A stretch of 64,000 nt of DNA from assembly GCA_029532415.1 (NCBI GenBank), contig JAQOTA010000033.1, positions 372,001-436,000 of the forward strand, in the 5' to 3' direction. Numbering within the stretch: position 1 is the first letter of the stretch; the number at the start of each line of letters is the position of its first letter. Of this stretch, positions 23,655 to 34,411 are shown piece after piece. The notes beneath the pieces were generated by a model. The model made no database searches and had not been told where the DNA came from. It saw only the letters and a list, made by a program, of their open reading frames with translations. The DNA is from Marasmius tenuissimus. Taxonomy: Eukaryota; Basidiomycota; Agaricomycetes; Agaricales; Marasmiaceae. Position numbers and translations under genes: made by a program.

Positions 23655-26160
23655 GTAGCTTCGCCTCTGAAACCAGTTCGGAGGTCAAAAGTGGGGTTCG
23701 GAAGAGAGGTTTATAGGTTGTTTCGGGGAGTGTAGAGTTTGTTTGGTGCTTCGGAAGTGCGTTCTTAGGCTTCAACTAGCTTCAGAACCACTCGAACAGC
23801 GAGGGGCAACAAGACAATCAAATCAAACAATGGCAATAAGACTCCAATCAAGTCTGTCAATGACCGAAGACCAACTGTCAACGGCGAACAATATCCTCAG
23901 CTCAATTAGCTTCGGAGGTTCAACAATAGCTCAGCCAGTCAAGTCGGTGTCGCAGACAAACAATGCAAAGTCAAGGTCAAGCAAGTGTTCAATGGATTTT
24001 CTAGGTTTGGGCAAACAAAGTTCTATTCCGTTCTAATGTCTCTCCAGAAGCGCTCCCAAGTCAACTGACTACCCAACAAGTGGAATAGCTTCGTATCCTC
24101 TGAATACTAATCGTACGGATTGCTTGGGGATTCTTGATGAAAACCCCACTGCTTATATACCCTAGGAGGCTCTAATTCTACCGAATTGTACAAATATCGA
24201 ACAAACCATGCCTCGGAGGCATAAACTACCTACTTTGGAATATGCTTGGAGAGTTTTGTGTTTAATCTACGCTTTTGAACCCCAAAGTCAAAACCAATAA
24301 TTTGCTTCGGAAGTATCATCAGCCTCGAACATTCTCTAACATTCTTTTCTTCCGGGTCTCTCCTATCGATGGTTCCGTTCTGCCTATCTGCCTCCACAGC
24401 ATTGATTCTCCGGTTCTAGACCCTTCAATCGTCATAGGTCATCCTGTTCTGTCTGCCTCCGAAGCATATACTCCCTTCGTCTGAAGCAAAGTACTTGCCT
24501 CCGAAGTGATACTAGATGCCTATATTCATGGAGTTACCCAGCCGTTCATAGCCAGGTCGAAGTCCTTTCCGTAGCTCGGATAATTCTGAGGTCCTGCCAT
24601 CCATATGGCCGCCCCACTATATCCAATCTTGGTGCCTTGGATACCGGGTAATAGTTCAATGGTTCAGCCAGAACTCCCACTCGATTCTTTGGTACACCAT
24701 TCCTTTCTTTCTAGTCCCTTGCCTCCCAGTGCAGTTGAGCACTGTGTTTTGCCACCAGCACCAACTATGCCCTTAGTACAGTCAATATCTCCATGTACGA
24801 GTATAAGGGAGGTACCTCGACGGTGCGACTCCTTCGATCACTTCTCGATCATTGTTTAGCGCCCAGTGCCTGGTTTGGATCCATGCCTCCGAAGCGCTAA
24901 TTTCCTAGTTTCCGAAGTAAAATTTCCATTTCAGCGGCCAGTCCAGAGGTCAGTAAAAGCAAGTGCTAGGTTGTCCCAATTCCTTGCTTACTTTTCCCCA
25001 AGCGTACTATGGCACGCTTGCATAACATTGAAGACCACTTTTGCAACTTACTCTATAGTAAGCCTTTCTACTTTCTAGATTCCGAGGCGGCCTTCTGACT
25101 TCCTCTCCAGAGTTGTATAAGCTCTGGTGGTATCCAGAAGATTACTCTGATAAGATCAAGGAGCGCCGCATCATCCTACCCATTCCACTCGACGCAGAAC
25201 GAGAAGCTATCCTCGGAATCATCTTCCAGCAGTTCTTCCTCAGTCGCCACAGATCCGTCTACTGGGGCTACGTGATTCGTTACGACATGATCCAGGACGA
25301 AATCTATCTCTGCAAGGACATCTTTGACCACTTCATTCCTCACGACGCCAGGTCTATCATCGACATGGTCGCCGAGTCCATTGCTCGAGTGGGATTCCTC
25401 AACTTCAAAACCGCTCGTACTCCTGGAGCCGTCAACGCTTGGATCGACGCCGTCGTCAGCTGTGCTGAGTGCCCAGCACCTCCGAAGCTTGACTATACCA
25501 AGCTCTCGTTCTTCCAGTATTCCCCTGTCATGGGTCGTTGGCTCTCTCGATCCTTTTCTTTCTATAATCCTGTTTTATGCGATCCATTCTATACCGATTA
25601 TCTAGATCATGAAACCTTCATTGATTCTTATTATCCTGAAGATTCCGACGTAGATAATTACTTCGGTTGGGATGAGGTAGCTCTAGCCAATATGGATGAC
25701 TAGCGTAACCTGTAGTATACCTAGTATACTTGAATCAATCATGCCTCCAAAGCGAGGCCTCTACCTTATACCAAGCTTCTGAGGCTCGACTTAGTCTCGC
25801 TTTCCGACCATCCATGCTTCCGCGGTGACCTCCTCTGTCTATCCCTAATAGTACGGGTCTTCGTTAAGTCTGATTCTGTTATTCTAATCCTTAGTACGAT
25901 GCCTCTGAGCCACTGGAGATATTCCCTTGTTATGACTACAGGTCCTAGTCGTGCCTCCGAAGTGATATTTTCGTCAGTTATACGACTCCTACAGTTTTCA
26001 GAGATAAGGAGAGACGCCTCCGAGGCGCTATTCTCTCCTTATGCTAGGATCTGAGCCTTTTACTAGCCGCTCGGGACTTGCTCTAGTACTCGTATTACCT
26101 AGTCATTTCTTATCTGTTTTATGCTAAAATCGCACAAAAACAAGGCTCCGAAGCTGCTTT
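23655..26160. mobile_element. Motif-array tract (CCTCCGAAG family), candidate transposon with subterminal repeats
   Basis: About 20 copies or near-copies of one short motif occur in 2.5 kb. In the left part it reads CTTCGGAAG/CTTCGGAGG (for example 23749, 23911, 24304). In the right part it reads CCTCCGAAG (for example 24456, 24499, 24886, 25472, 25953). The orientation flips between 24305 and 24455, next to a palindromic copy (CCTCGGAGG, about 24211). Motifs arrayed in opposite orientation about a centre are expected of subterminal transposase-binding sites, but I found no clear terminal inverted repeats or target duplication. The transposon interpretation is inference; the array itself is seen. 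Confidence 0.45.
25062..25703 (+). CDS. Unrecognised exon inside the motif-array tract
   Basis: The frame is open from 25062 to the stop at 25703. There is no ATG near its start, but a good 3' splice site (TCTCTCCAG) ends at 25110, so the coding part is probably an exon of about 196 codons beginning there. The product is rich in Tyr, Phe and Asp, has W-G-Y-V-I-R-Y-D-M near residue 50 and an acidic end (Y-F-G-W-D-E-V). One copy of the array motif (25472) lies inside the frame. The 5' exons are not identified. No known domain is recognised; it may belong to the element that carries the motif array. Confidence 0.45.
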   Translation, partial: AFLLSRFRGGLLTSSPELYKLWWYPEDYSDKIKERRIILPIPLDAEREAILGIIFQQFFLSRHRSVYWGYVIRYDMIQDEIYLCKDIFDHFIPHDARSIIDMVAESIARVGFLNFKTARTPGAVNAWIDAVVSCAECPAPPKLDYTKLSFFQYSPVMGRWLSRSFSFYNPVLCDPFYTDYLDHETFIDSYYPEDSDVDNYFGWDEVALANMDD

Positions 26161-27613
26161 TTAATAGCAGGCGCTACAACGTGTCTTTTCGCGTTTTTTA
26201 GTATCTTTGGTCGCTGGTAAACAAGGATTGTGGAGTCCCAGCCGGAAAAGCCCGAGGGGAGAGCAATTTATGAAGTGGCCGTACCCCATACAGCTTTAGA
26301 GATGGCCTCAATGTGAGCTTTCACATAATTGCATTCATTACACCCACTGACATCCATTTGAATAACCTCTCATTGCGCATGCTGGATGTCTCCATGCTTG
26401 TCATGGCAGATAAGCTTTTATTTGCTATGCTACAGCTCTCAGTGCTCACTTTGGGACCCTCCGTGATATAGGTACTGGCGAGCGGCCTCACATACATTTG
26501 GGAGGGAACAGCGCAGATTCTGTCCATAGCTTTGGTATTACCATGCACTTGAGGTCAATCACACCGGCTCTACAAGACGAAGACGTGTACTATCTATTAC
26601 ACTATATGTACTAAAGAATCTTTGTACAGCCCAAGCTTGCTCCTCAATGCTCAACAAGCAGGCTCATGTACAGTAATCTAGATTGACTATATAATCTATT
26701 CTAGCTGTACTGGCATCGCGAGTTTTGCTTGAAGCTAGAGACCAATGGACAGGTTGAAGCCCTGTGCCTTGCTGCCAGTGGTGCTAAGTCCCATCTCACC
26801 ACTGTTTTCTACCCACTACATTAGCAGTCTGAGTACGGTTATGTTATTGTTATGTTATTGTTGGTTGGATATTACATTGCTACTGCCTGTTTATGTGGCT
26901 ACAAGTCTGCAGAAAACCTTTGGATCACAAAACTAGACCACTCTCGACATTCCACATGTCCCACTCAATCTGTGGCCCTGCAGCCGTGAAAACATCGAAA
27001 CAGACATCAACCTTCCATCAAATTACTTCTCACACTACTTCCCTTACCTTTCCGGTCCTGCCAAGGCTCAGCTTGAAGTCCAGGGGACGGCAATAGTATC
27101 GGAAGTCAAGTCCAAGCTTATTTGTTGTGCAGAATTTAGGTAGAGTAGCAAGGGCTATGTGTAGAGAACGGTACAGTTAAAGTACAAATATTGAAAGTTT
27201 TAGCAAGCGAGGATTCAGACCAGTCCGGACAGTGATTCTGGAAAGCATGCCAAAGACGCAGTGTATTTGATGTTCTGAACATTCTAAAAACTCACAGATG
27301 TGGAGGTTGTGATTGACAATATCTAAAGTCAAGAACCAACTGGCAACATGAGCACGCCAACACGGTCGCCCACAGATAAGGAGGTTCAGAAGTTAGCATT
27401 AAGCACTCAATGTGGGCAGAGTGCTCATGCTGGCCTGACAGTGTACGCGATGCACTTGATTACAGATTCCAGAGTTCCTTGAGAGTTCAATGGGGAAGGT
27501 AGTCATGAATTACTATGAGACGGAGTCTTGAAGTATGGACTAGACCCGTTCACGGACGACAGTACAACATTTAACCCCCGGAGTCCTAATAAGCAAGACC
27601 AGCTTCAAGTGTC
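26161..27613. other. Gap without recognisable gene
   Basis: Only short open frames on both strands (for example minus 26321-26548). No RNA gene or defined repeat was found before the retrotransposon nest begins. Confidence 0.4.
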
Positions 27614-27618
27614 GAACC

Positions 27619-28081
27619 TGTCATGAAGACGCCACTTTTCCCTCCACCATTTGCTCACATGATTATCACATGTTCTTTTCTCATGGTCACTTACTATACA
27701 TCCTTATTTCTCACAATTCCCTTTCTTAACCCACCATCGCGCAGCCTTAACCCACATCACGCAGCCATCCCATTATCTCACATTGACTCATACTTACTCA
27801 TACACGACTCATAGGTAGCCACTCCGACTCCAGCTCTGACCGTAGGATAGGTATATAAGCTAGCTAGTCTTCACCTGGTCCCTCATCTTGACCTCTTGTC
27901 GTTGGGACCAGGTGAGTAGTACAGTCTCCTTCGCTTTCCTTCTCTATAATAGATCTAACTTGTTGTTGGGACCAGTTTCTGCCTTATCTCTGTCTGAGTC
28001 GAGCCCGCTGCTCCTCTCCAAGCCCGCTACCACCGCTCTCTGCCTCTGCCATCTCTGCTAGACGCTCCGCACTTCGTGACA
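27619..28081 (+). repeat. 5' LTR of element A1
   Basis: TG..CA ends. TATATAA is at 27852-27858. The candidate RNA start and self-primer ATCTTGACCT is at 27885-27894. It differs from the 3' LTR at four sites by eye. Confidence 0.95.
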
Positions 28082-28083
28082 TT

Positions 28084-28093
28084 AGGTCGAGAT
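28084..28093 (+). promoter_or_regulatory. Self-primer binding site of A1
   Basis: AGGTCGAGAT lies two bases inside the LTR and pairs with ATCTTGACCT of its own LTR with one G-U wobble. The intact A2 copy has full complementarity. No TGG-starting tRNA primer site is present at this place. Confidence 0.6.
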
Positions 28094-28681
28094 CCTTTAT
28101 TGCACTGACGGCCTCGCCGAAAGGAAGGTTGTCCTTGCAAGTTTAGAACGGCTCCTGCACGAGACTGTTATCAACGACCACACGGAGTAGACCCCAAGAC
28201 TTCCTTATTCTGGAACCAGAGAAATCCCAAACAAACCAGCTGGTACAAGTGTAAAGACCAACCTTGCCCGAACGCTACCCCAGAGAATTCAATCCCCGAG
28301 ACTTTTCCCTTCGAAAACGACGAAGTACTTAATCCTATCCCTGCTCCCCGTGTACCAACCCCTGAACAAGAACCGACACCTCCGTCACCACCGCTTTCCA
28401 CTTCAGAACTTGCGACTTCACTTGCACGCCTCACAGTAGCAGGCCCATCAGAAAAACCCGACAGTCCACCTACCGTTGTCAATCCTGTCACTCCTAGTCC
28501 TATTGATACACCAATCGCCCGTACCGAGATCCCAGCATTTGTCGCCTCAGAAACCACCTTTGCTGTAGTCCAGACCCTGACCAACACCAGACCATCTTCC
28601 GCCGCTGCACACAGAGCTTCTGCTCCTTCACCCACCGCATCCACTACATCTATCCACACTTCAGAATCTGATACCACCAAC

Positions 28682-29863
28682 ATGTCTACTTCCACTACTG
28701 CGAGCCAAGCCACGCTGGACGAAGTCCTGAAGGCAATGGTGAAATCCCAGAAAGAAACCCAAGCACAGCTAGACGCCATCAAGGAAGCCTTCCAATCCAA
28801 TAAAGAAGCGGGAAAAATCATTGCCAGGCCCAGTAACTTCAAGGGGGAAACCTGGGATGTTGCTCGATTCCTACCCATGTTCAAAAACTGGGCTATACAA
28901 GAGAAGGTCCTCCAGCACCCAACGGAGAAAGATCAATTGGATGAGCGGAAGACAATTCAGTCTGCTCTGTCCTTCTGCGAAGGGAAGGCAGGAGCTTGGG
29001 CAGCCTACTACCTGATACAGGCCAACAAGGTAGCCCTGGGAGAGCTCCCTGCCGATCAGTTCCCTTTCGGAGGAAGATGGGCTCAGTTTGAGGAATCGTT
29101 CAAAGTCCGGTCCGGGGCAGCCAATGAAAAGGCGGATGCCATTGAAATCCTTACCAATCTTAAACAGGGGAACAAGACCGCAACTCTCTACAGTCAGGAG
29201 TTCAAGGAGGCCGCTATGAAGACAGGACTATCAGACGCAGATCTTCGAATTCAATACCGCAAGGGTCTGAATGCGGACCTTAAGCGACTATTGGTGATGA
29301 TGGAATTGTCCCAAGGAGAACCCGCCAATCTAACGGAACTGGAAACACGAGCTTGCAAAGCAGAGAGGTCCCTACAGGAGGAAGGATTAACAGCCAAGAG
29401 ACAGGCAGAAACAACCGTCACTACTATTAGCACGAACCGTTCCAACATCCCCACGGGAAATGGACGCACTAGGGAGGACTTTGTGAAAGCAATGCGGGGG
29501 AAGTGTTATGGATGCAGGGCGAGTGATCATACCAAGGCTAACAGAAACCATGGGCAGAATAAATGCAACTATTGTGCACATCCTGGACACAGATCCAATG
29601 TATGCCAGGATAAGTACCTAGGGAGAGCACCTGGAGGAGGAATCCGATGCCAACAAATTTCAGCCACCCCCTTCACTTTATTCCCGGATGAACCGACACC
29701 TACACCCTCTTACTCACCACCACCAATGACCCCTACTGCCCAAATCTCTGCCACTCCCTCTTCCACCCCCAACATGGATGCTGTTGCCCAAATCGCTGCT
29801 CTTCAACAAGCTTTAGCCCAGCAGAACACTATCCTCCAACAACTCATGCAAAAGGATTTTTAA
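28682..29863 (+). CDS. Gag of element A1 (393 codons from first ATG)
   Basis: A Gag-type capsid region (W-D-V-A-R-F-L-P-M-F-K-N-W, then A-Y-Y-L and L-K-Q-G-N-K-T-A) is followed by a zinc-knuckle zone C-Y-G-C-x4-H-x9-N-K-C-N-Y-C-x3-G-H, and a Pro/Thr-rich tail with an N-M-D-A-V-A-Q-I-A-A-L-Q coiled segment. Two changes from A2 fall in the zinc zone (G-A-S to R-A-S; A-N-G to A-N-R). The frame is also open for over 180 codons upstream without an ATG, as in A2. The stop lies just after a T5 run. Intact reading frame, but the partner pol is broken. Confidence 0.85.
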   Translation: MSTSTTASQATLDEVLKAMVKSQKETQAQLDAIKEAFQSNKEAGKIIARPSNFKGETWDVARFLPMFKNWAIQEKVLQHPTEKDQLDERKTIQSALSFCEGKAGAWAAYYLIQANKVALGELPADQFPFGGRWAQFEESFKVRSGAANEKADAIEILTNLKQGNKTATLYSQEFKEAAMKTGLSDADLRIQYRKGLNADLKRLLVMMELSQGEPANLTELETRACKAERSLQEEGLTAKRQAETTVTTISTNRSNIPTGNGRTREDFVKAMRGKCYGCRASDHTKANRNHGQNKCNYCAHPGHRSNVCQDKYLGRAPGGGIRCQQISATPFTLFPDEPTPTPSYSPPPMTPTAQISATPSSTPNMDAVAQIAALQQALAQQNTILQQLMQKDF

Positions 29864-29868
29864 GCAGG

Positions 29869-32754
29869 GTGTCCGCCTTCGCCGTAGCGAAGACACCCTC
29901 ACCAGTTTCAGTCTATGCTTCCTCCTCGTATGACTCAATTCACTCATGTACAATATCCTCCGTTCGCGAAATAGACACACTCTCACCTCACTTCCGCATA
30001 CGAGTCACACTGAAAGGAAAGCATCGCCAGACTGAAACAACGGCCATGATTGATAGCGGGGCCACCGCATTATTTCTTGGAAAATCCTTTGTTGCAACCA
30101 ATCGCATCACCACTTTCCCTCTCCAACACCTGATTCGAGTTCACAACATCGACAGAACGCTAAACCAGTCTGGAAGCATCACACGCTACGTGCATCTAGG
30201 TCTGGTAGTGGAGGACACTGAGACATGGATGGACTTCTTGGTTACGGATCTAGGAGGAGAGCATGTTATATTAGGACTACCCTGGCTTCGGAAGACCAAT
30301 CCTCAGATCAAAAAGGGGGACAACTTTCAGTCCCAAAACGAGGAGTGGAGATAGAAGAAGTGGAGGACGAAGAGAAATGGGCAGGAACAGGTAATCCACC
30401 ACTCAGCGACGCTATTCTTGAATCTATCGACGACCCCTTCGAAACCATCCATGCATCCATTATCGAAATGCCCCCGGTGGAGCCTGAAGATACAACGCCA
30501 CTTTATCATATCATGGCCAACCGGGCCGCACGCAGATCTTTAGTCAAAAGAGGAATCTTGGAGGACTGTCATGACGAGGTATGGGTTGCAGCAGGGTACA
30601 CGTATTCTCAACAGATTGCCGAAGAAACCAAAAAAGAAAAGCCAAAACAGTCATTCGAGGAGATGGTACCAGAATCATATCGGGAATATGCTACAGTCTT
30701 TTCTGGGCAGGAATCCGAACGACTTCCAGCTCACAAGCCATGGGATCACGCTATCGAACTCACACCAGGATCACCACAGACCATGAAAACGAAGGTCTAC
30801 CCTATGTCACTCAACGAGCAACAAGAACTGGACAAGCTCCTGGAGGAGAACCAACGGAAAGGCTACATCCGACCCTCGAAATCACCTCTTGCATCACCTG
30901 TTTTCTTTGTGAAGAAGAAGGATGGGAAACTCAGATTTGTGCAGGACTATTGGAAACTTAACGAGTACACTATCAAAAACCGTTACCCACTCCCCCTGGT
31001 CACAGATATCATCAATCAACTCCAAGGTGCGAAGTATTTCACAAAATTCGACGTACGATGGGGATACAACAACATACGGATTAACGAAGGAGATGAATGG
31101 AAGGTCGCCTTTGCAATCAATAGGGGACTTTTCGAACCAAGAGTGATGTTCTTCGGACTCACTAACTCACCTGCTACGTTCCAATCCCTCATGAACTCTA
31201 TATTTGCCGATCTCATCGCCCTAGGAAAGGTTGCTGTGTACCTGGACGACATTCTCATCTTCACCAGCACGCGAGAGGAGCATCAGATCCTAGTCAAGGA
31301 GGTTCTGTCACGACTCCAGAAACACGACCTCTACCTACGACCAGAGAAATGCCAATTTGAACAACAGGAAATCGAGTATCTGGGACTCCTGATCAGTGAA
31401 GGCCAAGTACGCATGGATCCAGCTAAAGTCAAAGCTGTACGAGGATGGGCAACTCCTCGAAATCTGCGTGATGTCCGAGGCTTTTTGGGATTTGCCAACT
31501 TCTACCGACGTTTCATTAAGGATTTTGCGAAAACGGCACGACCACTGAACGACCTCACCTGGAAGCATGTCTCCTTCGACTGGGGAACCCAGCAACAAGC
31601 AGCCTTTGACAAACTTCGAACAGCCTTCACCTCTGCTCCAATCCTAACTCTTTGGGACCCAGACCGACCAACACGCATTGAAGTCAACACCTCTGGATTT
31701 GCTACAGGAGGAGTGCTATCCCAGAAATTGGAGGATGGTTTATGGCACCCAGTTGCATTCCGATCAGCATCCATGCAGCCAGCAGAGAGAAATTATGATA
31801 TGGGACCGGGAAATGTTGGCCATCATCGACGCCCTGAAGGACTGGCGATACTTCCTGGAAGGACAACCTCAGCCATTCGAGATCCTAACCGACCATTCAA
31901 ATTTGGAGTTCTGGAAGAACGCTCAAAACCTAAGTCGCCAACAGGCTCGCTGGGCACTCTATCTGTCTCGTTTCCACTTCCAGCTCGGTCATCACCCTGG
32001 CAAAACCAACACACTAGCCGACCCCCTCTCTCGTATGACAGCACATCAGGTCTCAGATAATGAGGACAACCGCTAACAAGTGGTTCTCGGACCAGAACTC
32101 TTCGTACAAATTGCAGCCACAGCATTGGTCAACCCACTCGAAAATCAGATCAGGGAAGCCTCTGTTAGAGAAGCAGAGGTGTTGGAGGGACTCCGGCAGT
32201 TGAGGAAGAGTGGGCCAACACGATTGGTAAACGGACTAGCTGAGTGGGAGGAGGACAATGGACTGGTATACCACAGAGGACGAGTATATGTACCCCCAGA
32301 TGAGGAGCTGCGAAGGGAGGTAGTGCGACAGTGTCATGACGACCCAACAGCAGGACATCCTGGACTCCATGGCACGCTTGACCTGGTAGACACCCACTTC
32401 TGGTGGCCAACCATACGCTCGTTTGTGGAAAAATACGTGGAAGGATGCGATTCCTGTGCATGCAAAAAGCTGCACCGACACCCTTGCGCTGTTACGCAAC
32501 CCCTCAAAGTACTGAATGGCCCATGGGAGGAAGTGGGAGTCGACCTGATCACTCAACTACCAGACTCTCACGGCTACGATGCCATCCTGGTCTGTACTGA
32601 TCTCTTCACAAAACAGGTCCACACCATCCCCTGCACCACTACCATCACTGCCGAAGGGATAGCAGACCTCTACTACCGAGAAATATTCCGACTACACGGA
32701 CTACCCCTGCGCTTCGTATCCGATCGAGGCCCTCAGTTTAATGCCAAGCTCACC
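29869..32754 (+). pseudogene. Pol of element A1, 5' portion (protease, RT, RNase H, start of integrase), broken
   Basis: Compared with A2: a 4-bp deletion near 30310 and a 2-bp deletion near 31797 put the RT region in another frame, and a TAA at 32074-32076 replaces CAA. Protease D-S-G-A-T and RT Y-L-D-D are kept. R to W occurs in Q-D-Y-R-K-L-N (Q-D-Y-W here), and the RNase H motif E-V-D-A-S-G reads E-V-N-T-S-G (31680-31694), which removes a catalytic aspartate. The sequence stops after the second integrase aspartate block ([12 protein letters not shown]), where element B is inserted. It continues at 49150. Not functional. Confidence 0.9.
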
Positions 32755-32979
32755 TGTAACGGATATATATTATTTTCCTATAATATTATTACTTTCTCAT
32801 ACGTTCTCACGATACTCAGGTATATAAGTGTGGCTAAAGCTAAGTAGTTATCTATCTTTTTACTTTCACTACGCCCATCTACACTCTCCGAGTACGTATC
32901 TACCCTGTGGTCTAAATAAACCCTGGTCTAGCTTACTGTGCCCGCCCGAGTAAGGCGTAACGGTGAGAGCCCCCTTACA
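32755..32979 (+). repeat. 5' LTR of element B
   Basis: TG..CA ends; TATATAA at 32821-32827; AATAAA at 32915-32920. It differs from the 3' LTR at four of 225 positions. No obvious tRNA or self-primer site follows it. Confidence 0.95.
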
Positions 32980-33039
32980 CTTTTTTAAGCTCACAGTATT
33001 ATACCACAGATCATATCCACCCGAACATCTATCACTGTG

Positions 33040-33914
33040 ATGATCTCTACCGCTACCAAGACGAGGAAAGGAAAGGCTCCCGCTCGAGATGTTTCTACTT
33101 TCGAGCCTGGACCCTCCAGGATACCCACTTATACGGGCTCTACGGTCGCTGGCGCTTCTAGTCGACAAAACTCTCAGTCGGCCATTCCCTTGCCAACGAC
33201 GAATCCGTCCTCCTCTAGCGACGACATTCTCGGAGACCCGCAGTCCATCTCTGCGACTATGGTGCCGGGACAGACCTTAGTCGACCCTTTTCCTTCGGTT
33301 GACTCACCTGTAGCTCCTGCTGCGGGTATATTCAGTGGTCCTCCTGATGAATCAGAGGCGGGCAATTCGCTGTCTCCCTCTACGAACCCCTCACTCTTTG
33401 GGCAACCATCGAGTTCCAGTCATGGTTTCATATCTGACTTGGATAGATCATGGAAGGACCCGACCCGGAAGAAGTGGCTCCCGGAAAGGAGGCCTAATTC
33501 TCGGGATAGACCTATTTACAGTACACCTGTAAATACATCATTGGCTACTCCCTCGAATGAGAGTAGTCATAATACATTTCTTTCCAATCCATTTGGAAGT
33601 CCGCATACGCCTAGTGTTCAAAGGATGAGCTCTCAGGGAGAAAGTACCCCGAGAGCCACTCCTATTCGTTTACCAAATGCCCCTGAGAGGGTATCTGAAA
33701 CTCCCTCAACGTCTTCGACGTTTGGGGAATCAATAAGCGAATTTTATGATCAAATTCGTAGAATGTACGTGTTACAGTTGGTTAGAAATCGAGATTTATC
33801 TCAGTTTAGTACAACCAACATACCTGAGCAGCCTGTTACCATTGATAGGCACCAATTTTATTTGAATGTGCACCCTCGCATTTGAATGGCAACGTTTGAC
33901 TTAAGTCCCGAGGA
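33040..33914 (+). pseudogene. Gag of element B, N-terminal portion
   Basis: The frame starts at an ATG at 33040, is Ser/Pro/Thr-rich and runs to TGA at 33883-33885. It resumes in the same frame at the ATG directly after it and is then cut by A2 at 33914. Because the frame continues across the stop and beyond A2 (40456 onward), I read the TGA as a nonsense change, although a genuine short upstream frame ending at a TGA-ATG junction is possible. No zinc knuckle is present. Confidence 0.65.
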
Positions 33915-34399
33915 TGTCATGAAGACGCCACTTTTCCCTCCACCATTTGCTCACATGATTATCACATGTCCTTTTCCCACGGTCACTTACTATACATCCT
34001 TATTTCTCACGATTCCCTTTCTTAACCCACCATCGCGCAGCCTTAACCCACATCGCGCAAGCCATCCCATTATCTCATACCGACTCATTCCTTATTCATC
34101 CTTGACTCATACTTACTCATACACGACTCATAGGTAGCCACTCCGACTCCAGCTCTGACTGTAGGATAGGTATATAAGCTAGCTAGTCTTCACCTGGTCC
34201 CTCATCTTGACCTCTTGTCGTTGGGACCAGGTGAGTAGTACAGTCTCCTTCGCTTTCCTTCTCTACAATAGATCTAACTTGTCGTTGGGACCAGTTCTGC
34301 CTTATCTCTGCCTGAGTTGAGCCCGCTGCTCCTCTCCTAGCTTGCTACCACCGCTCTCTGCCTTCGCCGTCTCCGATAGACGATCAGCACTTCGTGACA
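33915..34399 (+). repeat. 5' LTR of element A2
   Basis: TG..CA ends. Compared with A1 it carries about 22 extra bases, mainly near 34082-34105. The R region starts near 34204. An 11-bp inverted repeat (34191-34201 and 34223-34233) encloses the presumed RNA start. GTGAGT at 34231 resembles a splice donor. Confidence 0.97.
34171..34213 (+). promoter_or_regulatory. A2 core promoter and presumed RNA 5' end
   Basis: TATATAA (34171-34177) is followed 27 bases later by ATCTTGACCT (34204-34213), the stretch complementary to the primer binding site. In Tf1-type elements the RNA starts with the self-primer, so transcription probably starts at or near 34204. The start is inferred, not observed. Confidence 0.6.
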
Positions 34400-34401
34400 T
34401 T

Positions 34402-34411
34402 AGGTCAAGAT
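34402..34411 (+). promoter_or_regulatory. Self-primer binding site of A2
   Basis: AGGTCAAGAT lies two bases inside the 5' LTR and is the exact complement of ATCTTGACCT at the presumed RNA 5' end. This arrangement is known from Tf1/sushi-type chromoviruses, which prime reverse transcription with their own mRNA instead of a tRNA. No TGG-starting tRNA site is seen. Confidence 0.7.

Noticed and set aside
28171..28884. Long minus-strand open frame (237 codons) and its twin at 34489-35208
   Set aside because: Both lie opposite the element A leader and gag frame. The antisense openness follows from the codon composition of the sense frame, and the region is explained by Gag coding.
29869..32754. 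Repeat-induced point mutation as an established cause of A1 decay
   Set aside because: A1 also has 4-bp and 2-bp deletions and too few differences from A2 for a heavy RIP pattern. Only a statistical test on many copies could decide.
32980..33036. tRNA or self-primer site of element B
   Set aside because: No TGG-starting stretch and no complement of the LTR start was found after the 5' LTR, so the primer of B remains unknown.
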